Of a stretch of 47,367 nucleotides of DNA, positions 17,053 through 25,580 are shown piece by piece; within the stretch, counting starts at the first letter, position 1; each line of letters opens with the position of its first letter. Source of the DNA: Candidatus Omnitrophota bacterium (GTDB lineage: Bacteria; Omnitrophota; Gorgyraeia; Duberdicusellales; 4484-171); assembly GCA_028692655.1 (NCBI GenBank), contig JAQUWY010000012.1, positions 1 to 47,367 on the forward strand, read 5' to 3'. Both the position numbers and the translations under genes were made by a program. Below the pieces are notes generated by a model. That model was not told the DNA's origin. It was given only the letters and a program-made list of their open reading frames with translations, and made no database searches.

Positions 17053-19449
17053 CTACACAGACAAAACTTCATGATATAATCTTTCTACAGCAGCTATGTG
17101 CCTGTCTATACTAAACTTACATAGAACAATCCTCCGGCCTTCTAAGCCCCTATCTCTTGATTGCTGTGTATTCCTTAAAAGTTCAATGATCGCTTTCTTA
17201 ATCTCTTCAGCGTTATTTTGATTAAACATTATGCCGGATTTTTTAGAAATGATTTCAGGCAATGCCCCTGAATTTGAAGCAATAACAGGCCTAGCCGAAG
17301 CTAAAGCCTCAATGGCAACTCTACCGAACGGTTCCGCCTCAGAAGGAATCACTACAACATCCAAAGCCGCTATTGCTTGAGGCAAATCATCCCTGAATCC
17401 GGTAAAAATAACGTTATCTTGCAGCTCCAATTGAACTGTTAAAGCATGGATATCTTGTTTAAATTTCTCCGAACCTAATTTAGCGTCTCCTATAATAATA
17501 AATTTAACATCTTTATAATCTTTTAGAACTTGAGCCGCAGCTCTCAAGAAAACTTCCTGGCCTTTTTCGGGAGAAAGCCTTGCCACCAAACCTACAAGCT
17601 TCTCATGTCTTAAGCCGAATTCTTTTCTAAAACTATCTCCTGAAATATTCGGATTAAATTCCTCAGCATCTACTCCATTATATATTCGTATAATCCGTTG
17701 TTCCGAAATATACAGCTTCTCAATCAAGTCTTTTTTTACTGCCTCAGAAATTGCTATTAATTTGTTTACACCCCTAAATGCTATTGACCTTAATTTTCCT
17801 GCTCCTAAAATAGGCACCAAGTCCCGGATATGGCAAATGCAGGGAACCCCGCATAATCTGGCAGCAAAATAACTTTGTTCAGAAATATATATAGAATTAG
17901 CATGAACGAGAGAAATCTTTTCTTTTCTAATTAATGCCGCCAACCTAAGAACGGAGGCTATGAAGAAAAGCCATTTTTTACGCGAGAACTGGCCTAACGG
18001 AATTGCCTTTGTCTTTATGCCTAAAGCATCTATTCTTTTTGAAAGCAGGCCTGTCGAAGGAAGCGCAACCATAGGAAGAAATCGTTTTTTATCAAGTCCT
18101 TTAAGCAAACCAAGCAAGCTAATTTCTGCGCCTCCAATGCAGGAAGTACCATTAACATACAAAATCTTGATTAATTCTTCTCCGGCTTCATATTCAGTAA
18201 ACAAGCTATACACCCGAGGCAAGTTCTTGCTAAGCGCAAAGTCATTCTCAATTTTTTTTCTAGCGTTTTTTGATAATTTTTTTCTTAAATCTTGGTCTCT
18301 GATCAATTTTTCCATAGCCTCAGCCAGGCCACTTACATTTTTTTCCTCAACCAGCAAACCATTCTCTCCCGAATCAATAAGCTCCGGGATACCGGAAATA
18401 GCCGTTGAAATTACAGAAAGCCCGCTTGCCATAGCCTCTGCCAAAACCATAGGTATGCCGTCCATATCCCCATCTTCGGCCATAACCGACGGTAAAATAA
18501 AAATATCGCCCTTAGACAGCAATTCAGCCAATTTTTTTCTATCCACAATACCTTTATACTCTACAGTATTATTTAATTCCAAATCTATTGTTTTCTTCGA
18601 TAAATCCGCTTCTAGGGGCCCGGAGCCAAAAATGGTTACGTCAAAGTCAACGCCTTTGTCTTTAAGAATCTTGCAAGCCTTTAGAAGATATAAAAACCCT
18701 TTTTTCTCAACAAATCGCCCTCCGCTTATAATCTGAATCCTGCCTGCTTCCTTTTCCTGAAAAGAAAAATTCTGTATATCGACCCCGCAATGGATAACTT
18801 TTATCTTTTCCGGGCAAATATCAGGATAATGCTTGAGCAAATAAGTTTTATTATATTCTGATATCGATATTACGAATTTTGCTTCTTTTAATTTTTCTTC
18901 CAAGAATCTATCCGGTACAAAAATACAATGCGCATGGGCAGTAAAACTGAAAGGTATTCCCAAAAATCGAGAAATTAGCATTGCAGCGGTAGCGCTAAGC
19001 CCGGAAAAATGCGTATGGAGATGCCGCACTTTTTCTTTTTTGATCAAATTACATAAGTAAAAAATTTGAGCAAATTCTTTCTTTCCTATCTTAAAAAAAT
19101 ACTTTAAAAAACATTTGATATACCTTAACGGATTTACAAAAAAATAAAATAGATTATGTAATAATACTCTAATAAATTTCTTTGTGTTTTCTTTGGGATT
19201 TAAGGCATATGACGCATGCTTAACCAACTCTTGCACTTTTCCATAATTAATATCGCTAACCGGAGTTTCGAATGAAAATAAGCGGATATCTATCCCGTTT
19301 TTTTCAGCCCCTAACACCTCATCAATAATGAATGTCTCGGAGATAACAGGAAAACGATGTAAGATATAAGCAATTTTTGGCTTATTTGCCTTGTTCGGAT
19401 TACTCGACCGCATATTTAAAAATAAGTTTGAGAAAATTTTTAATGTCAT
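17053..19449 (-). CDS. Tandem two-module GT4 glycosyltransferase fusion
   Basis: A 798-residue protein, twice the usual GT4 length, with two full GT-B units. Module one (about 25-410) has IAYILHRFPVISETFI, HLHTHFSGLSATAAM, IISGGRFVEKKGFLYLL and the donor element EDGDMDGIPMVLAEAMA. Module two (about 425-798) starts ILYVNGTSCIGGAEISLLGL and has VGLVARLSPEKGQEVFL and EPFGRVAIEALASARPVIASNSG, a full E-x7-E. The frame is continuous, so this is a real fusion rather than two genes. It could add two sugars in succession to one acceptor. Start choice between ATG 19449 and ATG 19413 is open; neither has a strong ribosome-binding site. Confidence 0.88.
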   Translation of the reverse strand: MTLKIFSNLFLNMRSSNPNKANKPKIAYILHRFPVISETFIIDEVLGAEKNGIDIRLFSFETPVSDINYGKVQELVKHASYALNPKENTKKFIRVLLHNLFYFFVNPLRYIKCFLKYFFKIGKKEFAQIFYLCNLIKKEKVRHLHTHFSGLSATAAMLISRFLGIPFSFTAHAHCIFVPDRFLEEKLKEAKFVISISEYNKTYLLKHYPDICPEKIKVIHCGVDIQNFSFQEKEAGRIQIISGGRFVEKKGFLYLLKACKILKDKGVDFDVTIFGSGPLEADLSKKTIDLELNNTVEYKGIVDRKKLAELLSKGDIFILPSVMAEDGDMDGIPMVLAEAMASGLSVISTAISGIPELIDSGENGLLVEEKNVSGLAEAMEKLIRDQDLRKKLSKNARKKIENDFALSKNLPRVYSLFTEYEAGEELIKILYVNGTSCIGGAEISLLGLLKGLDKKRFLPMVALPSTGLLSKRIDALGIKTKAIPLGQFSRKKWLFFIASVLRLAALIRKEKISLVHANSIYISEQSYFAARLCGVPCICHIRDLVPILGAGKLRSIAFRGVNKLIAISEAVKKDLIEKLYISEQRIIRIYNGVDAEEFNPNISGDSFRKEFGLRHEKLVGLVARLSPEKGQEVFLRAAAQVLKDYKDVKFIIIGDAKLGSEKFKQDIHALTVQLELQDNVIFTGFRDDLPQAIAALDVVVIPSEAEPFGRVAIEALASARPVIASNSGALPEIISKKSGIMFNQNNAEEIKKAIIELLRNTQQSRDRGLEGRRIVLCKFSIDRHIAAVERLYHEVLSV

Positions 19450-19465
19450 CTATTTTTCGATTGCT

Positions 19466-20230
19466 TTATTTTTTCATTAATGCTACTAGATAGCCTTTGT
19501 TACCTAAAATAGTCTGTGGTGGATAAAATACATCATCTAAAACTAAAATCTTATCCCAAACAGGCATTATCAAATATCTATGAAATGTTGATTCGTAGTA
19601 ACCCTTATCTACCTTAAACACCTTTTTCCATAAACCCCAGGCTTTATATAGAACTCTCTTGAATTTAACCCATGTGATTTCGTGAAATCTACCGAATACA
19701 TTTACCTTCTTAATAACAAGGCCTGATTTCTCAGCTAGAAATTTAACCATATTTAAATCATAATGCCTCAAGTGCCCCCAACTCCTTACAGGCTCTCCTA
19801 AATACGGAACTGTAATTAAAACAAAACCTTCCTTTTTCAATACACGCGTTATCTCTTTTATGGCTTCTATATCGTCTAAATGCTCTAGAACCTCAGCGCA
19901 TATTAAAATATCTGCTGACTCGTCCTGAAAAGGCAGCTTAAAAATATCTGCCTTCATAAACGATATATTATCCAAAGGCTTAAATTTACTTATTAGCCGC
20001 TTTGCTGTCAAAAGGTTAGCAAAAGAAATATCTATGCCTATATACTCTTTATACGCGGCTTTTCTTTGATTTAAGGCGATAAAAAAATCTCCGATGCCGC
20101 AGCCTAATTCTAAAATAATTTTATTTTTGGTATCCGGCAGTAAAGATAACATTTTCCTTCTACGCAACCTGTTGCCGCAATCATAAAGCGTAGCTGGAAT
20201 ATCTATTTTGAAATTTCGATAATCAATCAA
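19466..20230 (-). CDS. SAM-dependent methyltransferase
   Basis: A 254-residue class I methyltransferase: motif I IILELGCGIGDFFIAL, acidic loop YIGIDIS, ADILICAEVLEHLDD and GFVLITVPYLGEP. The start is a TTG at 20228-20230 preceded by AGGAGG four nt upstream, and it overlaps the stop of the GT4 gene by 8 nt. This is a well-supported non-ATG start with coupled translation. It is soluble by sequence. The substrate is likely a sugar of the glycan, from context only. Confidence 0.86.
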   Translation of the reverse strand: MIDYRNFKIDIPATLYDCGNRLRRRKMLSLLPDTKNKIILELGCGIGDFFIALNQRKAAYKEYIGIDISFANLLTAKRLISKFKPLDNISFMKADIFKLPFQDESADILICAEVLEHLDDIEAIKEITRVLKKEGFVLITVPYLGEPVRSWGHLRHYDLNMVKFLAEKSGLVIKKVNVFGRFHEITWVKFKRVLYKAWGLWKKVFKVDKGYYESTFHRYLIMPVWDKILVLDDVFYPPQTILGNKGYLVALMKK

Positions 20231-21350
20231 ACAGCCTCCTATATATATTCATTATTTTCTGAGCTACTATTTTAACGGTATAATTATTCAACGCCCGCTG
20301 TTTACCCTCTTGGATATATCTTTTTCTCAAGTTTACATCATTTTTCATTCTAGATATGCCTCGGACAAGATCCTGCACATTCCCCGGTTCAAACATTCTC
20401 CCGGCATCTGCGATAACTTCGGGAATTCCACCGTGCCTTGAGCCAATTACCGGCACCTCGCACAACATTGCCTGAGGTATTACATAGCCAAATTTTTCCT
20501 GCCAATCTTTTGTTCCTTCGGAAGGAAGTATCAAAACATTCATGCAATTAATATATTTAGCAACTTCTTCGTGTTTAACTGCTCCGGTAAAAATGATCTT
20601 TTTTTCTATACTAAGATTTCTGGCTAAGCTCATCAATTTATCCTGTAACTCACCCTTACCAACTATCAGGAGGCGATAGTTGGTATTTAGGAAAGAAAAA
20701 GCTTTAGCTAAAGTGAATAAACCTTTGCCTTCACTTAAACGGCCCACATAACCGACTACAAATTGGTTAGCTAAGCCTAACTTTTCCCTTAGATATTCAA
20801 CGTTAAACTTCTTAAAAATGTCGGGGCTGGTACCAAGAAACTGAAAAACCGAAATTTTACCTTTATAACCTTTCTTTCGAAGTAATTTCTCTACGCTTAA
20901 ATTACAAGCAATAATATGGTCTATTTTTGAAAGGTTATACCTTTCGTAACGCGAAAATGGAAATCTCCGTTTTTTTATGGTGTCTTCAGATGTCCAAACC
21001 ACTATTTTAGATAAAGGGACTATTTTTTTAGCCTTAGATATTATATCAATACAAGCCTTTGAAACTGGTTCCTGGTCAATTTCAATAATATCGGGTTTGT
21101 ATTCTTTAATAATCCTGGAAACATTGCGATAATAGAATCTAAAATAATCGCCGGAGAAACTTATCCGGCAAGGAATAATTTGAAATTCTTCTGCATCCTG
21201 TGCCGGCTTGAATTCATAATTACACAAGGTATGCCTCCAAAGATGAGGCACTACCACTCTAATTTCAAAATCTCCTGAGTCACAAATATATCGAAACTTC
21301 TCGCGATGAATCGGTTCAGTATACATATGCCCAAAAACTAAAACTTTCAT
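20223..21350 (-). CDS. GT4 family glycosyltransferase
   Basis: A 375-residue GT-B protein. The second domain has FVVGYVGRLSEGKGLFTLA and the donor region PSEGTKDWQEKFGYVIPQAM, where the second glutamate of E-x7-E is a glutamine, followed by VIGSRHGGIPEVI. The WQEKFG pattern occurs in a known GT4 subgroup. It starts 3 nt after the methyltransferase stop and overlaps the next methyltransferase by 8 nt. The Gln substitution may change the donor-ribose contact and is worth noting. Specificity unknown. Confidence 0.87.
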   Translation of the reverse strand: MKVLVFGHMYTEPIHREKFRYICDSGDFEIRVVVPHLWRHTLCNYEFKPAQDAEEFQIIPCRISFSGDYFRFYYRNVSRIIKEYKPDIIEIDQEPVSKACIDIISKAKKIVPLSKIVVWTSEDTIKKRRFPFSRYERYNLSKIDHIIACNLSVEKLLRKKGYKGKISVFQFLGTSPDIFKKFNVEYLREKLGLANQFVVGYVGRLSEGKGLFTLAKAFSFLNTNYRLLIVGKGELQDKLMSLARNLSIEKKIIFTGAVKHEEVAKYINCMNVLILPSEGTKDWQEKFGYVIPQAMLCEVPVIGSRHGGIPEVIADAGRMFEPGNVQDLVRGISRMKNDVNLRKRYIQEGKQRALNNYTVKIVAQKIMNIYRRLFD

Positions 21351-21353
21351 AGT

Positions 21354-22169
21354 TTACTGGTTTCTTTTAAGCACAATAAATATATGCTTGCCTGTGTTTC
21401 TTTTTTTCTTCAGCCGCTCTTCCAATTGAACGAATAAATATAATATCGGAAATAAAACTCTGTTGAGGAAAATACAAATTACTGTTGGTAAACGATACCT
21501 ATATCTATCGAATTTCATAAACTTATGGATAATACTACAGCATGCCCGCATTAAAGAATGTTTATAAAAAAAGACATCCTCAATCGAAACTCCTTCAATG
21601 TCAAAAGCAGCTCTTAAACTGGCTGCATCATATCCGTTAACATGCCCGTGTAACCGCTCTCCATAAACTCTCTCTCCTTCCTCTACGGGACAAACATTCT
21701 TATTGGGAGTAGTAATTAGAATTGTCCCGCCAGGCTTAATAATCCTTATCATTTCTCGAACAAAAACTGCGATATTATTTAAATGTTCTATCACCTCATA
21801 ACAGAGAATGCAATCTGCAAAATCTGATTTTAGAAAACTCATCTTTTTTCTTAAGTCATGCAAGTAAATAGTAAGGCTTAATTTTCTACTTTTGCTTTCA
21901 GTTAAAGCAAGATTTTTTTTGAACTCTTCTAATCGTTTGTCGTTATTGTCAAGGGCAATGACATTGGCTCCGGCTAAAGCCAAAGTTAACGACTTCAAGC
22001 CCGGGCCGCAACCCATATCAACGACGGCCTTGCCTTTGATATTCAAAAATAATCTCTCGATGTGTTTCCAAAATAGATAATGACAAGGGCATTTTATCCT
22101 ACCAGTGTATTCTCCAAAACGAGGGTAGGGTATCCAGGAAAAATATTTTTCTTCTAAATACTGATTCAT
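21354..22169 (-). CDS. SAM-dependent methyltransferase
   Basis: A 271-residue class I methyltransferase: motif I VVDMGCGPGLKSLTLALAG, acidic loop VIALDNN, ADCILCYEVIEHLNN and GGTILITTPNKN. A hydrophobic segment (FLNRVLFPILYLFVQL) near the C-terminus suggests loose membrane attachment. ATG at 22167-22169, 8 nt after the upstream GT4 gene and 3 nt before the next one. It is embedded between two GT4 genes, in keeping with stepwise sugar addition and methylation. Confidence 0.85.
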   Translation of the reverse strand: MNQYLEEKYFSWIPYPRFGEYTGRIKCPCHYLFWKHIERLFLNIKGKAVVDMGCGPGLKSLTLALAGANVIALDNNDKRLEEFKKNLALTESKSRKLSLTIYLHDLRKKMSFLKSDFADCILCYEVIEHLNNIAVFVREMIRIIKPGGTILITTPNKNVCPVEEGERVYGERLHGHVNGYDAASLRAAFDIEGVSIEDVFFYKHSLMRACCSIIHKFMKFDRYRYRLPTVICIFLNRVLFPILYLFVQLEERLKKKRNTGKHIFIVLKRNQ

Positions 22170-22177
22170 TCCTATTC

Positions 22178-23338
22178 TTACTGCCCCAATTCCCTGTAAA
22201 TGCCTATCAATTTATCCTGATATCTTTGCCAGGTCTGGCTTTCTGCTTTTACCCTTGCTTTCCGGCTCATATCTTTTCTCTTTTTCTCATCTTCATAAAG
22301 ATATGCTATGGAATCCTTGATAGCTTTAGCATCACGAATCGGAACGATAAACCCATTCTCTCCGTCATTAATCAGGTCTTTCGCTCCTACATTTTCAGAA
22401 ACAACAACCGGTATGCCTGATGCAAGTGCCTCAGTCACCACCATACCAAAACCCTCCTCTATGCTGGGAAATACTGCAACTGATACCTGATTATAAACTT
22501 TCGCTATATCCTCCATACGGTAAAAAGGCCCTAGTATTTTGAAGTCAATTTTCCTTTCATATTTACATAAGGCATAGAGAGCATCTGGATTAATATTGCC
22601 TGCCAATACCAGTTCAACGTTTTTTAACTTAAGCATCCTCCAGGCCTCAAGCAAATATTGAAACCCTTTTCTCAGGCAAATTTGCCCTACAAAAAGCACG
22701 CGAAATTTATCATCATTCCTTACCCTTGGCCGGAAGAGCTCTGTATCTACACCATAAGGAACCCTTCTCAGTTTCTCTTTGGAATAACCTCTGTCAATAA
22801 AGCTCTGAAATGATAGCTTGGACAACACTAAAATTATGTCAGCTGCCTCCAGCGCCCGAACCCTTCTGCCAACGGCAATCTTACTGTAAGCAAGATAGGG
22901 CACTTTCCAAATTCTATACTCCTCAGCCAAGATATTCCGTATGTTCTCCGGATGAGTATTGGGATTGTCGGCAATAACCCTTGCGCCTAATTTCTTTGCC
23001 TGCAATATAGACTTCGTACTTTGAGATGCAAAAGCGTGAAAAATATCACAAGGTTTAACTCTTTTAGCAACTTTATTATCGTAAGAAATATTAGAAAGAT
23101 AATAAGTAAGCCCTAATCTTTTGAGCAATCTTGCCAAAAGTCCATGAGCTAACTCAAATTCATTTATTGATTTAATCTTTACTGCTTCTTTGGCCTTCTC
23201 AGCTAAATCCACATTAAAGTCGCGAGCAAAAAGCTGATAGAGAGACTTTATGATTACAGAAGCCATAACAGTTTTATTAACTATATAGCTCTGTCCTAAT
23301 CCTGCAATTTTGCCGGCATATGAAAAAGCTATTCTCAC
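22178..23338 (-). CDS. GT4 family glycosyltransferase
   Basis: A 386-residue GT-B protein. Domain two has FRVLFVGQICLRKGFQYLL and the complete E-x7-E element EGFGMVVTE followed by ALASGIPVVVSENVGA. The start is GTG at 23336-23338 with AAGGAG five nt upstream, so a GTG start is well supported. The N-terminal domain has ADNPNTHPENIRNIL, a segment also common in GT4 enzymes acting on glycan repeat units. Sugar specificity unknown. Confidence 0.9.
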   Translation of the reverse strand: MRIAFSYAGKIAGLGQSYIVNKTVMASVIIKSLYQLFARDFNVDLAEKAKEAVKIKSINEFELAHGLLARLLKRLGLTYYLSNISYDNKVAKRVKPCDIFHAFASQSTKSILQAKKLGARVIADNPNTHPENIRNILAEEYRIWKVPYLAYSKIAVGRRVRALEAADIILVLSKLSFQSFIDRGYSKEKLRRVPYGVDTELFRPRVRNDDKFRVLFVGQICLRKGFQYLLEAWRMLKLKNVELVLAGNINPDALYALCKYERKIDFKILGPFYRMEDIAKVYNQVSVAVFPSIEEGFGMVVTEALASGIPVVVSENVGAKDLINDGENGFIVPIRDAKAIKDSIAYLYEDEKKRKDMSRKARVKAESQTWQRYQDKLIGIYRELGQ

Positions 23339-23351
23339 TTGTGCTCCTTAT

Positions 23352-24335
23352 TTATCTCCTAACCATTTTTATTGTAGGAAATATCTTATAATAGCTGCAG
23401 CCATATAAAAAATAAATAGTAGCAAATAGATAAGAAACGCTATAGACAAAAAAAGCTTTGACGCGGACTATCATTTTAACTTTAAAAAATCCCGGAATCA
23501 TTTTTGAAATAATTATTATCCAGATAAGCAATATAACGATAGCGGCTAAACAGTTTAAAAAAATTGCAGATATTATAAACAACAGCAGCAATGAACTCAC
23601 AAGAATACGCCGGGCTCTAAAACCCAGATAAGGGGTTATACTCGCCCCGTAAGTTTTGTAGAGATAAGGAATTGCGGTTGATTTTAACGAATTTTTTATA
23701 ATAGAGAGGCCTTTAATCTTATATGAGGCATGATAAGCGACTAAATCATCAGCATAAATGATTTTACCGCCGTTTTCAAGAATCTTAAGCCCTAAAACAT
23801 AATGGCTGCCATAGTTATGCCATACATTCAACTCTTTATCAAGCCAACCTGCTTTTTCTAAAGCAGATTTTCTGTAGAAAATATTGGCTGTACAGTAAGC
23901 GCCTCCATTCATAGACAAATTATGATAAAAAGGCTCTTCTGTAGCATTATTAGTTATAACACGGCCTTCTACAGCTGAAATACCGGAGTTTTTAAAATAA
24001 GCTAGCCCTTTGCTAAGCCAGTCCGAATTTAATTCGATATCATCATCTGTAGAAGCGACAAATTCTCCTTGTGCTTTCTGAAAACCACTGTTGCGGGCCA
24101 TCAGCTGCCCTTTAGTTTTATTATTGGCGCAATAGGAAACTTTTACATTTGATTTTTTAGAAATTTCTTCAACTAATTCTTTGGTTCCGTCTGTTGAATA
24201 ATCGTCCACAACGATAATCTCATAACTGTCATGACAAAGATCCTGTTTAAGAAGAGATTTCAGAGTTTTCTTCAAATATTTTTTTCTATTGAAGGTTGGA
24301 ATTACAACGCTTAATTTTATGCTTTCACTATCCAT
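23352..24335 (-). CDS. GT2 family glycosyltransferase with C-terminal membrane segments
   Basis: A 327-residue GT-A enzyme: LSVVIPTFNRKKYLKKTL at the N-terminus, ASTDDDIELNSDW with the DxD metal site, and GWLDKELNVWHNYGSHYVLGL near the base region. The last 90 residues hold about three hydrophobic segments (RRILVSSLLLLFIISAIF, AAIVILLIWIIII, FFVYSVSYLFATIYFLY), so the enzyme is membrane-attached. Its start overlaps the GT4 gene upstream by 8 nt. It probably acts on lipid-linked glycan at the inner membrane. Confidence 0.88.
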   Translation of the reverse strand: MDSESIKLSVVIPTFNRKKYLKKTLKSLLKQDLCHDSYEIIVVDDYSTDGTKELVEEISKKSNVKVSYCANNKTKGQLMARNSGFQKAQGEFVASTDDDIELNSDWLSKGLAYFKNSGISAVEGRVITNNATEEPFYHNLSMNGGAYCTANIFYRKSALEKAGWLDKELNVWHNYGSHYVLGLKILENGGKIIYADDLVAYHASYKIKGLSIIKNSLKSTAIPYLYKTYGASITPYLGFRARRILVSSLLLLFIISAIFLNCLAAIVILLIWIIIISKMIPGFFKVKMIVRVKAFFVYSVSYLFATIYFLYGCSYYKIFPTIKMVRR

Positions 24336-25542
24336 CGTTCTTTTTAACTCCTTTTGCGGCTACTCTATTGAAATAATCTAACAAAACCTTAATAGTTTTA
24401 TCGGGAGCAAAATCTTGAATCTTTCGCTTTGCGGCTTCTCCTATTTTTCCCAAATCCGGACGAGACCAAACCTCAATAATTTTCTTTGCTAATGCTTCCG
24501 CGTTTGCCGGAAAAACAAGAAAACCATTCTCTCCGTCTTTAATAACTTCTTCAAAACTGCAGCCGATAGTGCCAATAACAGGCTTGCCCCAACCCATGGC
24601 CTCTATCAACGTATTGGGGAAGTTATCAACTAAAGACGGAAGAACGACTAAACGTGCATGTTGAACAATAGGGTATAATTTATCATGAGAACATTTATCT
24701 ATAAAAATCAACCTTTTTTTATAGCTGGAATTTTTTGATGTGATATACTCTTGCATCAAAAAACCAAACGAGGCAGACGTATCCGAACCCACAAAAACTG
24801 CATGCAGCTCAGGCAAGGAAACAAACACCTCTGGTAAAGCTTGGGCTAAAATGTGTGCACCCTTATGTGATGAAATTTGTCCAAAAAAAAGAAGATACGG
24901 TTTCTCTCCTAAATATTCCCTGTAAAAAGCATCATCTAACTTTTTAATTTCAATATAAAAAGGCGGATGTATAACCTCGATGTTTTTCAGTCCTAATTTC
25001 TGGACTAACAATTTTTCCAAGCTCTTACTGGAAACATATATATTCTTATTCAAACGTAAATAAAGATTTTCAATAGCTTCCAACGCCTTCACATCTAAAC
25101 ATACTCTTACCCCCATAGCCTTATTCCATACCGGACGGTAGGAAGAAACAGACAATACATGCGGTATTTTTGTAAATAAAAGAGAGAATAAACCACAAGC
25201 GTGATAACTAACTGAGTGAACTATATCAAAATGAATCGAAGCATGTAAATACTTTACAAGCCGTAGCGCACAGAAACTAAAAACCAACCAATACACAGCG
25301 CCATTCAACCTGCCAAATGTAATACAACGCAATAACTTTAAAAACACGGAATGTTTTATGCATATCCTATGTACAAAAATACCTTCTTTTTCAAAATTCT
25401 GGTTACAATAAGAATTAACGATAACATGTACAGTGTGGCCTTGTTCTACTTCCCATTTGGCAATCCGATAGAACCTTTGCGAAATCCCACCCCCATATTG
25501 AAGCTCTGTAACAAATTCTGGTATTATTATACAAATGCGCAT
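24328..25542 (-). CDS. GT4 family glycosyltransferase
   Basis: A 404-residue GT-B protein. The N-terminus IIIPEFVTELQYGGGISQR holds the glycine-rich loop. Domain two has LLFFGQISSHKGAHILA and PSLVDNFPNTLIEAMGWGKPVIG, where the first glutamate of E-x7-E is Asp, a common variant in this family. ATG at 25540-25542. It is the first gene of the tightly packed run after the looser amidotransferase cassette (gap of 38 nt upstream). Confidence 0.9.
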   Translation of the reverse strand: MRICIIIPEFVTELQYGGGISQRFYRIAKWEVEQGHTVHVIVNSYCNQNFEKEGIFVHRICIKHSVFLKLLRCITFGRLNGAVYWLVFSFCALRLVKYLHASIHFDIVHSVSYHACGLFSLLFTKIPHVLSVSSYRPVWNKAMGVRVCLDVKALEAIENLYLRLNKNIYVSSKSLEKLLVQKLGLKNIEVIHPPFYIEIKKLDDAFYREYLGEKPYLLFFGQISSHKGAHILAQALPEVFVSLPELHAVFVGSDTSASFGFLMQEYITSKNSSYKKRLIFIDKCSHDKLYPIVQHARLVVLPSLVDNFPNTLIEAMGWGKPVIGTIGCSFEEVIKDGENGFLVFPANAEALAKKIIEVWSRPDLGKIGEAAKRKIQDFAPDKTIKVLLDYFNRVAAKGVKKNDG

Positions 25543-25580
25543 TTATAACCCTGAGGATACGAACGTTTTTCCAAAATGTA

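Noticed and set aside
17960-18736. 258-aa plus-strand ORF
   Set aside because: It lies fully antisense to the double GT4 gene, whose two domains are conserved through this region. The translated protein is serine/isoleucine-rich with no motif.
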